A stretch of 64,000 nt of DNA from Lachnospiraceae bacterium (GCA_017634065.1 JAGBOC010000012.1:62001-126000); one strand, 5' to 3'; shown: positions 27,291 through 37,498, counted from the first letter of the stretch. Notes: generated from the sequence alone by a model not told the origin. Translations and numbers: made by a program.

Positions 27291-28457
27291 TTGTTTAAAA
27301 AAAACTGTTTGGAAGGGAGTAATTTTCATATTATTTATATAATAATATATTTGATTTGTCTGTTTCAATCAATTTTGTATGTTTTTCTTTTTAACAATAA
27401 TTTTTTAAATTTGATTAGTCATTATACTTCCCACAATGAAATAGGGGTAGATTATTTTGGGCTATTAGTTCGGAATTTTGATTCACCAATATCTACGTCT
27501 CATCCATATCCGCCATTATCGTATTTGTTTTATAAAATTCTATCAATTATATCATTTGCAGATTCAACTTATATATATGAAAAACATCAGTTAATTGTTT
27601 TTATATTTATGATATTATTTCTATTACTCATTTCATTTGTTATTATCAAAGATAATTTTTTTGAAAATAATTACAGATTTTTAAACTTATTTATTATTTT
27701 ATCCTTATTGAATTATAATGTTTTAGGAACTATATTTACTGGAAATCTTTCTTTAGTAACATTACCTCTTTGTTTATTTTATTATTATTATTATAATTCC
27801 AAGAATAAATTCTTACATGAACTATCACTTATATTTCTTTCAATTGCTTTTGGACTAAAATTAACACCTATAATATTTTGCTTTACATTGTTGTGGAATA
27901 AAAATTATAAAAGTTTTTTACGTTTAATGATTTATTCTTTAATATGTTTATTTTTCCCTTTGCTTTTATTTAAAAATGGAAATGGTTTATTTGAAAATGC
28001 GAAGAGTATTTTAAATGCAATTATTGGTTATTCTAATTATCAATATGGATTTTTTGGCGGAGGAGAATTATTTTGGTACTTTTCAAAAATATTGAATCAC
28101 TTTAACATAAACTTGGACATTACTATTTTTTCGCAGATTGTTTCAAAAGTATTATTATGTTTATTAATAATTTGTTCTTTTATCTCTAAGAATAGAACAA
28201 TTAAAATTTCTGCGTTAGTATATTCACATATTTTAATTGGTCCAATGTTGACACATACAGGCGTTATTTTCGTTATACCATTATTAGCTATGATTATTGA
28301 CAAAAATAAAAACTTATATTTGTTTTTATTATTCGTTTTTACGAATGTTCCTATGAGATTTTTGATTTCAGGAATGTTTAAAGGTCATTTAGAATATATT
28401 ATACATTCAATGTTTTTGGAAATAATAATATATTTAATATATATATATATTGTTTGA
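27291..28457 (+). CDS. Polytopic membrane protein, GT87/DUF2029-like
   Basis: 388 residues with about ten membrane helices and few polar stretches; an early extracytoplasmic-type loop has DYFGLLVRNFDSP and TSHPYPPLSYLFYKIL. This layout resembles GT-C mannosyltransferases of family 87, which use polyprenyl-phosphate sugars. Start is TTG, supported by GGAGGTG about 6 bases upstream. The gene ends in an (AT)7 tract, 28437-28450, which would alter only the last few residues. A polymerase or other membrane role cannot be excluded. Confidence 0.7.
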   Translation: MFKKNCLEGSNFHIIYIIIYLICLFQSILYVFLFNNNFLNLISHYTSHNEIGVDYFGLLVRNFDSPISTSHPYPPLSYLFYKILSIISFADSTYIYEKHQLIVFIFMILFLLLISFVIIKDNFFENNYRFLNLFIILSLLNYNVLGTIFTGNLSLVTLPLCLFYYYYYNSKNKFLHELSLIFLSIAFGLKLTPIIFCFTLLWNKNYKSFLRLMIYSLICLFFPLLLFKNGNGLFENAKSILNAIIGYSNYQYGFFGGGELFWYFSKILNHFNINLDITIFSQIVSKVLLCLLIICSFISKNRTIKISALVYSHILIGPMLTHTGVIFVIPLLAMIIDKNKNLYLFLLFVFTNVPMRFLISGMFKGHLEYIIHSMFLEIIIYLIYIYIV

Positions 28458-28515
28458 TACTTTAAAGTATTTGAAATCCAAATATAGTTAATTATTTATT
28501 AAATGTGAGGAGTTT

Positions 28516-29430
28516 ATGCATATTTGTGTTCTTGGCAGAACTGGATATTTAGGAAATAAGATTATTGATGCCTTAATTAAATCCAATAATCAGATTATTT
28601 GCATTTGTAGAAAAGATTCTAAATCTGAAAAAAAATTTAAAAATGAAAAAAATGTAACATATGTTGTGTCTGACTATATAGTTTTAAGAGACCTTTTTAA
28701 AGATATGAGGTTTGACTGTATTATCAATGCCTCATGTACTTATATGAAAAATGCAAGAATTGATGATGTTGTAGAATCAAACCTTATATTTCCGATGAGA
28801 ATTTTGAGTTTGGCTGTTGAAAATTATTATGGTATTAACTCAAATTATAACAATTATTCGAAAATTTTAAATCATAACGATAAACAATTGAGATTTATCA
28901 GTATTGGAACTGGGCTTCCAAATAACTTCAATTTGTATACATATACTAAAAAGCAATTTAATAGACTTGGACATTTTTTTTCAAATGAATATGGAATGGA
29001 ATTTATTAATTTGGAATTGGAAAACTATTTCGGTGAAAATGAGCCAAAAAATAGATTTCTTCCATCGGTTATAGAGAAACTTAAAAATAATGAAGATATT
29101 CCACTTACTCAAGGTGAACAGTTAAGAGATTTTGTTTATGTAAATGATGTTATTAACGCAATTTGTTTGTTGGTGAATAAGAAACAAGTACCACCTTATA
29201 TGGATGTGCCACTTGGGTCTGGAGATGCGCCATCAATAAAAGAATTAGTTACTTACATAAAGCGAATAATGAAGTCGAAATCTAATCTTCAATTTGGAAA
29301 AGTACCGCTTAGACCTAATGAGCCATCATCTTATGCAAATCTTGCAATGTATAATATGCTTGGAGGTAAGATTGAGTATAGTTGGAAAGAGGGTATCTGC
29401 AAAATGCTTCAAGAGGAAGGAATATTATGA
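28516..29430 (+). CDS. NAD-dependent epimerase/dehydratase (abequose/paratose synthase-like)
   Basis: 304 residues, extended short-chain dehydrogenase. CVLGRTGYLGNKIIDALI is the nucleotide-binding start; YTYTKKQFNRL near residue 138 holds the YxxxK; ENYFGENEPKNRFLPSVIEKL and EQLRDFVYVNDVINAICLL follow. Its pairing with a tyvelose-type 2-epimerase suggests a CDP-3,6-dideoxyhexose reductase (RfbJ/RfbS type). CDP-glucose genes rfbF, rfbG and rfbH are absent, so the true substrate is uncertain. TGAGGAG precedes the ATG, and the stop overlaps the next start. Confidence 0.75.
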   Translation: MHICVLGRTGYLGNKIIDALIKSNNQIICICRKDSKSEKKFKNEKNVTYVVSDYIVLRDLFKDMRFDCIINASCTYMKNARIDDVVESNLIFPMRILSLAVENYYGINSNYNNYSKILNHNDKQLRFISIGTGLPNNFNLYTYTKKQFNRLGHFFSNEYGMEFINLELENYFGENEPKNRFLPSVIEKLKNNEDIPLTQGEQLRDFVYVNDVINAICLLVNKKQVPPYMDVPLGSGDAPSIKELVTYIKRIMKSKSNLQFGKVPLRPNEPSSYANLAMYNMLGGKIEYSWKEGICKMLQEEGIL

Positions 29431-30446
29431 AAATATTAATCAATGGTGGATGTGGATTTTTAGGAAGTAATTTGGCATCTTATGGTATTCAAAATGGTTA
29501 TGATATAACTTTATTTGATAATATGAGCAGAATTGGAACATCAAGAAATCTTGAATGGCTTAAGAGTCTCGGGAATGTCAATTTTATTGCTGGTGATACA
29601 AGAAATAAAAATGATGTTGAGACTGTAATAAAAAATGGTCAGTTTGATGCGATATTTCATCTTGCAGGACAAGTTGCAATGACTACTTCAATAGATAATC
29701 CATATAAAGATTTTGAAACAAATGTGTGTGGTGCAATAAATGTCCTTGATAGTGTAAGAAAATATAGTCCGCATACACATATTTTGTTTTCGTCAACAAA
29801 TAAAGTTTATGGAGATCTTGAATACTTAACTTATATTGAAAATGTAAAAAGGTATGAATGCATAGAATATCCTAATGGATTTGCAGAAAATATATGTCTT
29901 GATTTTCGTAGCCCTTATGGATGTTCTAAAGGTTCTGCAGACCAATACATGCTTGATTATTATCGAACATTTGAAATAAAAACTACAGTTTTCAGACATT
30001 CATCTATGTATGGCAGTAGGCAATTTGCTACATATGATCAAGGCTGGGTAGGTTGGTTTGTTGCGAAGGCAATTGAGCAGAAAAAAGATAAAAATGCTAG
30101 TGCATTTACTATTTCTGGCGATGGGAAACAAGTTAGAGATATATTAAATAATTTAGATATGATAAATCTTTATTATTCAGCAATTAAGAACACAGATAAA
30201 GTTTGCGGTAAAGCATATAATATTGGTGGAACTATGAAAGAGTCTTTGTCGCTTTTAGAACTTTTTGATATTTTAAATGATATGTTAGGCATTAAAATTA
30301 AATACACAAAATTACCTTGGCGATTTTCAGACCAGAAAGTGTTTGTAGCTGACATAACAAAAATTAAAAATGATATTGGATGGGAACCTAAAGTAACAGC
30401 AATAGAAGGAATATCTAAAATGATAGACTGGGTAAAGGAAATTTAA
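29427..30446 (+). CDS. rfbE: CDP-paratose 2-epimerase (tyvelose epimerase)-like
   Basis: 339 residues from the preferred ATG at 29427, which has AGAGGAAGG upstream and overlaps the previous stop; an in-frame ATG at 29382 lies in the preceding gene. INGGCGFLGSNLASYGI, HLAGQVAMTTSIDNPYKDFE, SSTNKVYGDLEY, FRSPYGCSKGSADQYMLDYY and FRHSSMYGSRQFATYDQGW match the Salmonella/Yersinia RfbE protein closely along its length. That enzyme changes CDP-paratose to CDP-tyvelose at C2. Without the rest of the dideoxyhexose genes here, a related substrate remains possible. Confidence 0.88.
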   Translation: MKILINGGCGFLGSNLASYGIQNGYDITLFDNMSRIGTSRNLEWLKSLGNVNFIAGDTRNKNDVETVIKNGQFDAIFHLAGQVAMTTSIDNPYKDFETNVCGAINVLDSVRKYSPHTHILFSSTNKVYGDLEYLTYIENVKRYECIEYPNGFAENICLDFRSPYGCSKGSADQYMLDYYRTFEIKTTVFRHSSMYGSRQFATYDQGWVGWFVAKAIEQKKDKNASAFTISGDGKQVRDILNNLDMINLYYSAIKNTDKVCGKAYNIGGTMKESLSLLELFDILNDMLGIKIKYTKLPWRFSDQKVFVADITKIKNDIGWEPKVTAIEGISKMIDWVKEI

Positions 30447-31154
30447 ATGGAACTTTCAGTAGTGCTTCCAGCATACAATGAAGCAGAAAATTTAAAAATA
30501 ATATTACCAAAAATTAACGAGGAAATTTTAAAGTTAAACATTGAATACGAAATAATTGTAATTGATACTATAGAGAAAATGGATAACACTGACGAAGTAT
30601 GCAGATTAAATAATGCAATTTATATTACTCGTGAAGGTGGAAATTATTATGGCGATGCTATTCGAACAGGAATTAATAAAGCCAATGGGAAGTATATACT
30701 CATTATGGATGCAGATGGTTCACATGATCCTTGTTATATAATTGATGTTTACGATAAAATAGTTAATGAAAAACTTGATGTAGTTGTAGGGTCGAGATAT
30801 TGTAAAGGCGGTAAAACTGATAATAATATCATACTTAAATTAATGTCTTGGTCGCTGAATTTTACTTATAAAATTATTTTTTCTTTAAAAATAAATGATT
30901 GCTCAAATAGTTTTAGAATGTATAATTCATCTAAATTAAAATCTTTAGAACTTGAATGTACGAATTTCGATATAGTAGAAGAAACCCTTATTAAACTTCA
31001 GTTTATATATCCAAGCATAAGATTTGGAGAAGTGCCAGTTCATTTCAAAAAAAGAGATAAAGGCGTAAGCAAGAGAGATTTGGTATTGTTCATTTTTAGT
31101 TATGTGTTTACTATTTCAAGATTATTAAAGATTAGAAAAAGTATTAAGAATTAA
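30447..31154 (+). CDS. Glycosyltransferase family 2 (DPM1/ArnC-like)
   Basis: 235 residues. ELSVVLPAYNEAENLKIIL, LIMDADGSHDP near residue 92 (DxD-type) and VVGSRYCKGGKTDN are typical of polyprenyl-phosphate sugar synthases. It lacks the long C-terminal helices of the ArnC group, so it resembles short DPM1 forms. It starts at the base after the previous stop. It could supply the lipid-linked sugar donor to the GT87-like protein upstream; that is inference. This is the last intact gene of the first glycan block. Confidence 0.85.
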   Translation: MELSVVLPAYNEAENLKIILPKINEEILKLNIEYEIIVIDTIEKMDNTDEVCRLNNAIYITREGGNYYGDAIRTGINKANGKYILIMDADGSHDPCYIIDVYDKIVNEKLDVVVGSRYCKGGKTDNNIILKLMSWSLNFTYKIIFSLKINDCSNSFRMYNSSKLKSLELECTNFDIVEETLIKLQFIYPSIRFGEVPVHFKKRDKGVSKRDLVLFIFSYVFTISRLLKIRKSIKN

Positions 31155-31381
31155 ACAAAGTGTTCAACATATTGAGTGACTATAGTGAGAACTATATAGT
31201 ATTTACATTTAGTTTTAATTATTCTAACATAATAACTCAAGTTTTAGTTTTATAATATTTTTCTAAAGATTGAAATGCTAATTGCAATTAAAATTAAGTC
31301 AATTGGATTAAATTTATTTGACTATCTCATTGACTTATATTTAGACTTCATATAACAATCAAGGATTATTTATAAATATAT
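31155..31381. other. Non-coding gap after the first glycan block
   Basis: No credible gene is seen. A short inverted repeat, TATAGT-GAGA-ACTATA, lies near 31181-31196, without a T run behind it, so it is a poor terminator candidate. The rest is AT-rich sequence leading into a degraded gene. Confidence 0.5.
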
Positions 31382-32595
31382 TATGAAACACTTTATGTAT
31401 AGAAAAAAAAAGTAAATATTTTTTTTATAAAAAGTATTTTACAGCTGAGAATATTAGAACTTTATTTTTTTTGTATAATTATTTTTGTTTTGGTAATTAA
31501 TAGTTTAGTTGAGCAGACATTTACCTTTTCAACTTTAATAGATACTATACTATTATTTTTAATAATTTTGCTGTTTTTCTGATCATATTGCTACTTTAAT
31601 TAATCGACAAATTCAGAATTAATATGAAGACTTTGCGAAACTGACAGATGATTATACTGAATTAGTAAATAAATATCAACTCTCAAATTTAATAAAATAT
31701 GATATTAATGATTTTACTTGTTATTACCATATGAATTGATAGGAAATGTACGAGAAAATGATGAAATAATTATCAATGATACAAATGGAAAAATGTATGA
31801 CCTGCCAAAACAAGTTTGTGACAATAGTAGTTATATATATGAAGTTCATAAAGGGTCAGTTGTTTATAATAGTATAAATATAAGACTTGATGATATTAAG
31901 TTTGAAAAACATAATATTACATTATTCACTTCTAGAACGCACTATTTTGATTCTTTAATTTCTAATCGTGCTTGTGATTTAGTTTTAAAAGATCGACGTT
32001 CAATAAGAGAGATATTTGAACTAGGACCTTATATTAAACCACTTAATCTTTCTAAAATGTCTAATCATATTGGGTTTAACGGTTTAGTTATAACTAGTGA
32101 TGGCTATATACTATTAATTAAAAGAAGCCGTGATGTATCAGTAGCTAAAGGTATTCTTGCTACTAGCATTTTAGCTTCGCTAAAAACTAAATATGCAATA
32201 GATAAAAATAGTTTTGATTTCACTTTATATGGACTTGCAAACTCTATACGCCATGAGGTTTATGATGAGCTAAATATTGACTTATGCAATATTTCTGATG
32301 ATGATTTAATAAATGGAATTAAGTTTTTTTATAGATACCTTATTGAGCGTGGTAAACCATAGTTTTTTGTTTGTTACAATATCCCTTATGCTGCGGATAA
32401 TTTAACAGATTTTTTTATAAAAATGATGTTTCAAATGATGAATTTATTGGATATGAAAAAGAAGTTAAAATGAAGAAAGATGGCAGTAAAGTTTTATTTT
32501 TTAAACTTGATGAGCTAATGAACTATTGCCTATTACCAGTAAAGAATAGTGACAACTTAGCATATAAATGCGATAAACTAATGATATTTGTATAA
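31382..32595 (+). pseudogene. Decayed NUDIX-like gene with N-terminal membrane segment
   Basis: Readable pieces in changing frames line up as one protein: MKHFMYRKKK, a frameshift in a poly-A run, about 50 residues with two hydrophobic helices, another shift and a TAA, YEDFAKLTDDYTELVNKYQL, a shift near 31717, then the longest piece (31718-32361) with FNGLVITSDGYILLIKRSRDVS and LANSIRHEVYDELNIDL, which looks NUDIX-like. After GKP a TAG stands where CAG (Gln) is likely, and one further shift leads into EFIGYEKEVKMKKDGSKVLF. I count at least five disabling changes. The intact function is unknown. Confidence 0.75.
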
Positions 32596-32740
32596 CTTAT
32601 GAAATATCACCAAGTGTTCTATTCGTATTATTATTTGTCGAATTTTTAGTTGATAGTTTTAGTATTTCATAGTTTTTAGATTTAGTAGTATAAATTAATT
32701 TTTTTAGTTAAATTGAATTCTATCTGAATGGAGGGAAAAT

Positions 32741-34438
32741 ATGAATATTGTTATTTCAAATCAACTAAAAAATTTTGCAAAAATGTGTCATATAGAAAGT
32801 TATAATGAAAGCAAACAGTTTGAATATTTTATTAATTATATTATGTTAAAACAATATATTACATTTGATGTTAATAATCTAGGGCTAATATCAACTGGAA
32901 ATAACGCTCCTGGGATTGATGGGATAGGGATTATCATTGACGGACAATTAGTTTTTGGCCCAGATGATGTTAAAACTTTGTTCAAAGAAAGCATAAAAAG
33001 GAAAATAGAAATAATATTTATTCAGTCTAAGACATCGGAGCACTTTGATTTGAGCTGTTTTTCTGTATTTTGTGAATGTGTAGATTGCGTTATTGAAGGT
33101 AGAAAGTCAGACAATGATACTGAAGAATTAGAGAGTTATATTGATGCGATAAAAGAGATATATAACAATTCTTCATTATTTGCTAATAGACCCAATATTA
33201 AGTTGTTATATGTAACAACTGGTGATTATAAAAATGATGAGAATTTTGAAAGAATAAAAACTAATAATATTGAAAAGCTTAAATTTAAAAAATTGTTTTC
33301 TAATATTGAAATTCGATTATTAGGCGCTGATGATATTGATAAAGCGTATGAAAATATCGGCAAGGAAAATAGCTGTGAGATTTCTACTATTGCAAAATTA
33401 TCTCAAAGTGATTTTGAAACATGTGGTAACTTCGTTGTAGCTTTACTTAATTTTTCAGAATTTAAGAAAGTTATTTGTGATGATACTAATAGTTTAAAAG
33501 AAATATTTGAAGATAATATTCGAGGATATTTGCAAAATGAAACGCAACCAAATAAATCAATGATGGAAACAATTAATACTGGGAAGGGGAAATCGTTTTG
33601 TTTATTAAATAATGGTATTACAATTGTTGCTAATAAAGTGAGAGAAACTGGCAATAAAATTTATTTAGAGAACTATCAAATCGTTAATGGCTGTCAAACA
33701 AATAATGTTCTGTATGAAAATATTGACAATGAACATATTAATGATATCAGGGTATTAGTTAAAATGATTGAAACTAGTGATGATGATTTTGTAAAAGAAA
33801 TTGTATGCTCAACCAATAATCAAAATAGTGTTGATATTGAAAACTTAGAAGCATTACGAAAATGCAACAAAGAATTAGAAAAGTATTTTGAAGCATTGAG
33901 TGAAAAGTATAGTCACAAAGTCTATTATGAACGACGAATTAACCAGTATAAAAATGATATAAGCAAAGAAATGCAAAAAATAAGTATTGAAATGCTAGCT
34001 AAATCATACTATAGTGTTGTATTAGAAAAACCAGAAATTGTAGCGAGCAATTATGGTCAGATTAGAGAACATTTTGGAATTGATATTTATACTGAAGATT
34101 TAAATAAAGATTTATATTATATTTCTGGATATTTATTTATGAGAGTAATTGAAAGACTGGATGCAAAAAAAATTGATGTTAAATTAAAAAAATATAGATT
34201 TCATTTAATGCTTTTAATTAAGCGTTTATTAAAGAAAAATAATGATATTGATATTTTTTGTAATAATTTAAATGATATAATGAATGTATTAGACAACGAT
34301 AAATTATTTGATCAATTGTTTGATAAAAGTGTTAGTATTGTAGATAAATTTCATAATGAAAACAAGGATATTGCAAGAAAGTTAACTGAAAAAAGAAGTA
34401 CAACGGATACTTTAATTAGAATAGTAGAAAATGCTTAA
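32741..34438 (+). CDS. AIPR domain protein (abortive infection phage resistance)
   Basis: 565 residues with a good GGAGGG Shine-Dalgarno. The AIPR pattern is seen: DNIRGYLQN near residue 262, FCLLNNGITIVANKV near 287 and YQIVNGCQTNNVLYENI near 312. The N-terminal part (GIDGIGIIIDG, FIQSKTSEHFDL near 90) resembles a restriction-endonuclease-like D...QSK site. AIPR proteins are linked with phage defence, often near restriction systems, but no modification genes lie here. The neighbouring decayed genes and toxin-antitoxin copies point to an accessory island. It seems to be a single-gene unit. Confidence 0.85.
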   Translation: MNIVISNQLKNFAKMCHIESYNESKQFEYFINYIMLKQYITFDVNNLGLISTGNNAPGIDGIGIIIDGQLVFGPDDVKTLFKESIKRKIEIIFIQSKTSEHFDLSCFSVFCECVDCVIEGRKSDNDTEELESYIDAIKEIYNNSSLFANRPNIKLLYVTTGDYKNDENFERIKTNNIEKLKFKKLFSNIEIRLLGADDIDKAYENIGKENSCEISTIAKLSQSDFETCGNFVVALLNFSEFKKVICDDTNSLKEIFEDNIRGYLQNETQPNKSMMETINTGKGKSFCLLNNGITIVANKVRETGNKIYLENYQIVNGCQTNNVLYENIDNEHINDIRVLVKMIETSDDDFVKEIVCSTNNQNSVDIENLEALRKCNKELEKYFEALSEKYSHKVYYERRINQYKNDISKEMQKISIEMLAKSYYSVVLEKPEIVASNYGQIREHFGIDIYTEDLNKDLYYISGYLFMRVIERLDAKKIDVKLKKYRFHLMLLIKRLLKKNNDIDIFCNNLNDIMNVLDNDKLFDQLFDKSVSIVDKFHNENKDIARKLTEKRSTTDTLIRIVENA

Positions 34439-34582
34439 TGTATAAATGATACAATTTATTATTAAAAACTATTTAAAAAAACTAATATAGAAGTTATTAA
34501 ATTTATGTTACATTACATTGCATGTACTTTTAAGATTAACGAAAATATAAAATGCTTATTGAGAAACACACAAATCATACTC
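34439..34582. other. Gap between AIPR gene and decayed PIN gene
   Basis: 144 bases of AT-rich sequence between convergent genes. I see no hairpin with a T run and no open frame of note. Confidence 0.4.
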
Positions 34583-34986
34583 TTACACAATTTTAATATT
34601 CTTGACATCATAATTTAGCAGCTTTGTGTCTCTAGTACATAGTGTAAGGTCTTCATAGATACTTTTGGAGATAAGTAGTTTATCAAATGGGTCTTTATGA
34701 ATAATGTTATTACTTTTTAACTTTACATTTCTAATATTAAATATATGTGTTACTTTTATTGGGAGAAAATCAAATTCTAGTTCTTCACAAAGTTTTGCAA
34801 ATTGTTTTTCATTCACAGGGATTTTACCTGGGTTTTTACACTCTTTATTGCGACTTCCCATATAGAAGCAACACTTACAAATATTCTGTTGTCTAGATTT
34901 TCTAACTGGATTATAAAATTATCGTCAAGTTTTTTCTTGTCACTCATCGCAAATATAGCTATATTTGTATCAATTAAAATATTCAT
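34583..34986 (-). pseudogene. PIN-domain toxin gene, copy A (frameshifted)
   Basis: Reads NILIDTNIAIFAMSDKKK from the minus-strand start near 34986, then loses frame near 34835, where one base is missing relative to copy C at 40463; the rest, from KNPGKIP-like text to the end LLNYDVKNIKIV, is open in another frame. Otherwise it is very close to copy C. The encoded VapC-like nuclease would be broken. Its antitoxin gene upstream is broken too. Confidence 0.85.
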
Positions 34987-35316
34987 TTTCATCATCACTA
35001 CTTTCAAACATTTCTACTATTTCGTCATCCATCTTTTTTCAATCTTCACCTGATACGTCAAATTTTATTTTCCCTTCTGCGATAAAATGTTTTCTTTTCC
35101 TTTTATAACCATTTATTGTAAATGGCAAAGTTTTTAAGTTTATTACTTTTTCTATAAAAGCATTGACTGCAGATGAGACTGTCATGCCCATTTTAGCACA
35201 TATTTCTTCAAACTTTTTCTTTGCAGTATCATTAACCCTAACAGTTATGCTTGAATTAAGTGTTTTTTTGTCTTTATTTTTTCTAGAGTTTAATTTAAAC
35301 CATTATTACTTCTACT
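34970..35316 (-). pseudogene. RelB-like antitoxin gene, copy A (start lost, nonsense codon)
   Basis: Homologous to the intact antitoxin at 40851-41198. About 13 bases that hold the Shine-Dalgarno and ATG in the intact copy are missing near 35316. A TGA at 35040-35042 stands where the intact copy has TGG (Trp) in EEWQKM. The central text AKMGMTVSSAVNAFIEKV is still readable. Confidence 0.8.
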
Positions 35317-35639
35317 TATATAATGTAACTAATCTTTTTGTATTAATATAACACCTGTATTACACGACTTACAAATTTTAATCTTCTATATTAATATTTG
35401 CAAATATGGATATAATAAAAATATAAAACTTATTTATAATACTTTGTGTATTTTAAAAGTTATGGGCTATATTGTACTGATGGGAAATATAGGATTATAA
35501 TGCATTATGTTTATAAGGATGCCTAAGATTAATAGTATATTAATTAATTAATTATACTATAATTTGTTTCGCAAATGTGATATAGTTAATGTGTCAACAA
35601 GTTTAAAATAACGAGAAAAATCTATGTGAGGTAAGATAA
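35317..35639. promoter_or_regulatory. Upstream region of the KAP-like gene with palindromes
   Basis: The left part keeps traces of the antitoxin operator (GTATTACACGACTTACA, 35351-35367). A near-perfect AT-rich palindrome with arms AGTATA and TATACT spans 35534-35558, and a hairpin ATTTG-TTTCG-CAAAT follows at 35562-35576. TATAAT at 35558-35563 could be a -10 box but lacks a clear -35. GTGAGGT at 35626-35632 is the Shine-Dalgarno of the next gene. Confidence 0.4.
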
Positions 35640-37421
35640 ATGAGTATTGAGAATATGCTGGACGATTTTATTAATAGTAATCACCATAAAGTCGTTGCTA
35701 TTGATGGACCATGGGGTTGTGGGAAAACAACAGTAATATATAGATTTATTAAAAAATATGAAAAAAAATTTAAGATTTCTTATGTTTCATTATTTGGTAG
35801 TAATAATATTGATGAAATTAATACAAAATTATATTATTATAATAATAGAATAAAGAATAAAGTGCTAAATGGGATATCTGTAATATCTAAAGCGATAGAT
35901 GTTGTAGCATTAAAATCAATAAGGGTATCAAGTGTGTTAGAAAACATTCTTAATTTGCATAGCAAGAATATAAAAGTTATTAAAAATATTGTTATTTTTG
36001 ATGATTTTGAACGAATGTCCCAAATAGGTTATGACGAAATAATGGGATACTTTAACAATTTAATTTTCCAAGGGTGTAAAATAATTTGTGTTATGTCATC
36101 AAATAATATTTTTCTTCCTGAAAAAGATAAATATGAAAGATTTAAGGAAAAAATTTTTGATAGAGTTTATAAAATTGATATCTTTAATAATAACATATTT
36201 AATGAACTCTTTTCAGACCTTAATATTAATGGTATTGAAAAGAATTATTATCTATTCAATAATAATATAAGACTGGCAAATAAAGTTAAAGAATTATATT
36301 TAAGAATTAGCAATCATGTAAATTCAAAGAACATAAGAATTGTTCGAAATGATGAATATTTGCTTTTTTTAGCATGTATTTATTCAGTTTTGTCAATCTT
36401 TGGCATCAATACTATAGAAGAACTTTGTAATAATTTTTTGAAAGATAGTAATAATGATATTTCTGATATTAAAAAATCTTATAATTATTATGATATGCTC
36501 ATTAGGAGTAGCTTTGCAACATTTTATGATGAAGTATTAATTACTAATTTAAGAAAAATGTTTAATATCCCAAATGTTTCTAAAGAATTACAGTTAACAG
36601 GTTTTTTGGATTTACTTAAATCAGTTATTAAAATTTTGATACGTGATGATTTTTCAGACTTTGATTATTTTTTTTATGCTAGTAAAGATAATGACTTCAA
36701 ATATTTAAATAAGGAATTTTTTTATTTATCTGATGATGAAAAAAAGAATTATTATGATGAATTCATAAGCTTAATTTGCAAAAAACAAGTTAAATGGAGT
36801 GAAAATTTAACAAAATGTTTTTGTGACATTTGTTTGTACTCAAATTTGGATATATCTGAAAAAATACTTGATCACATTGCGGATTGTATTCTTTGTTGCG
36901 AAGAAAAAGAAAACAAAAAACTTAATTTTTTTGATTTAATTTCAATGCGGTTGGAGTCCAATACTAGTTTTAAGTTTTCTAAAAATAAAGATGTTTTAGT
37001 TAAACTAAAAGAGGCATATACTAAACAAAACTCTGTTAATTTACAGAATAAGTTTGATATTGCTGCAACTAATGCTGAATATATTGACTTAGCTGGATTT
37101 TTATCTTTTGATTATAAAGATAATTTATGGTTAATTGAAAAACTAAAAAATAACAATTATTATTTGCCTAATTTATGCGATTCGATTACTTTTGAGCAAT
37201 GGAAATATTGTCATGTTTTATCTAGATTTTTATCAAATACAGAACTAAAGTATGATTATATTAAATTGTTAATAAATTTAGTAAATAATAATAAAGAAAA
37301 CTTCAGTTTAAATGATAGAGTATTGACTTTGCTTGAAGTTGTTTGTAATATTCATTTTAATTCGTTAGAAGATTTTTATAATAGTAATTGTTTCAAAAAT
37401 ACAGTTAATTTATTCAAGTAA
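35640..37421 (+). CDS. KAP-like P-loop NTPase
   Basis: 593 residues. Walker A GPWGCGKTT at residues 23-31 and Walker B IVIFDDFER near 117-125, followed by a VMSSNN sensor-type segment near 145, fit the KAP family of STAND-related NTPases. The remaining 440 residues are helical, rich in Asn, Lys and Tyr, without recognised domain; no clear membrane insertions are seen. KAP proteins occur in phage-defence settings, but many have no known role. Neighbours (AIPR, PIN genes, DUF4143 ATPases) suggest an accessory or defence function. High asparagine content and AT richness suit a recently acquired gene. Confidence 0.7.
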   Translation: MSIENMLDDFINSNHHKVVAIDGPWGCGKTTVIYRFIKKYEKKFKISYVSLFGSNNIDEINTKLYYYNNRIKNKVLNGISVISKAIDVVALKSIRVSSVLENILNLHSKNIKVIKNIVIFDDFERMSQIGYDEIMGYFNNLIFQGCKIICVMSSNNIFLPEKDKYERFKEKIFDRVYKIDIFNNNIFNELFSDLNINGIEKNYYLFNNNIRLANKVKELYLRISNHVNSKNIRIVRNDEYLLFLACIYSVLSIFGINTIEELCNNFLKDSNNDISDIKKSYNYYDMLIRSSFATFYDEVLITNLRKMFNIPNVSKELQLTGFLDLLKSVIKILIRDDFSDFDYFFYASKDNDFKYLNKEFFYLSDDEKKNYYDEFISLICKKQVKWSENLTKCFCDICLYSNLDISEKILDHIADCILCCEEKENKKLNFFDLISMRLESNTSFKFSKNKDVLVKLKEAYTKQNSVNLQNKFDIAATNAEYIDLAGFLSFDYKDNLWLIEKLKNNNYYLPNLCDSITFEQWKYCHVLSRFLSNTELKYDYIKLLINLVNNNKENFSLNDRVLTLLEVVCNIHFNSLEDFYNSNCFKNTVNLFK

Positions 37422-37461
37422 TAACATATAGTTAAATTTATTAAAAAACAAAAAATTGAAC

Positions 37462-37490
37462 TTGACAAAAACATAAAATTAAATTATAAT
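37462..37490 (+). promoter_or_regulatory. Perfect sigma-70-type promoter of ATPase 1
   Basis: TTGACA at 37462-37467 and TATAAT at 37485-37490, exactly 17 bases apart. The ATG of the ATPase gene begins 9 bases after the -10 box, so transcription should start at or within a base or two of the ATG. There is no room for a Shine-Dalgarno, suggesting a leaderless mRNA. Confidence 0.85.
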
Positions 37491-37498
37491 ATTTGTTA

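Noticed and set aside
28437..28450. (AT)7 tract at the end of the GT87-like gene as a phase switch
   Set aside because: Slippage would change only the last few residues, so an on/off effect is unlikely.
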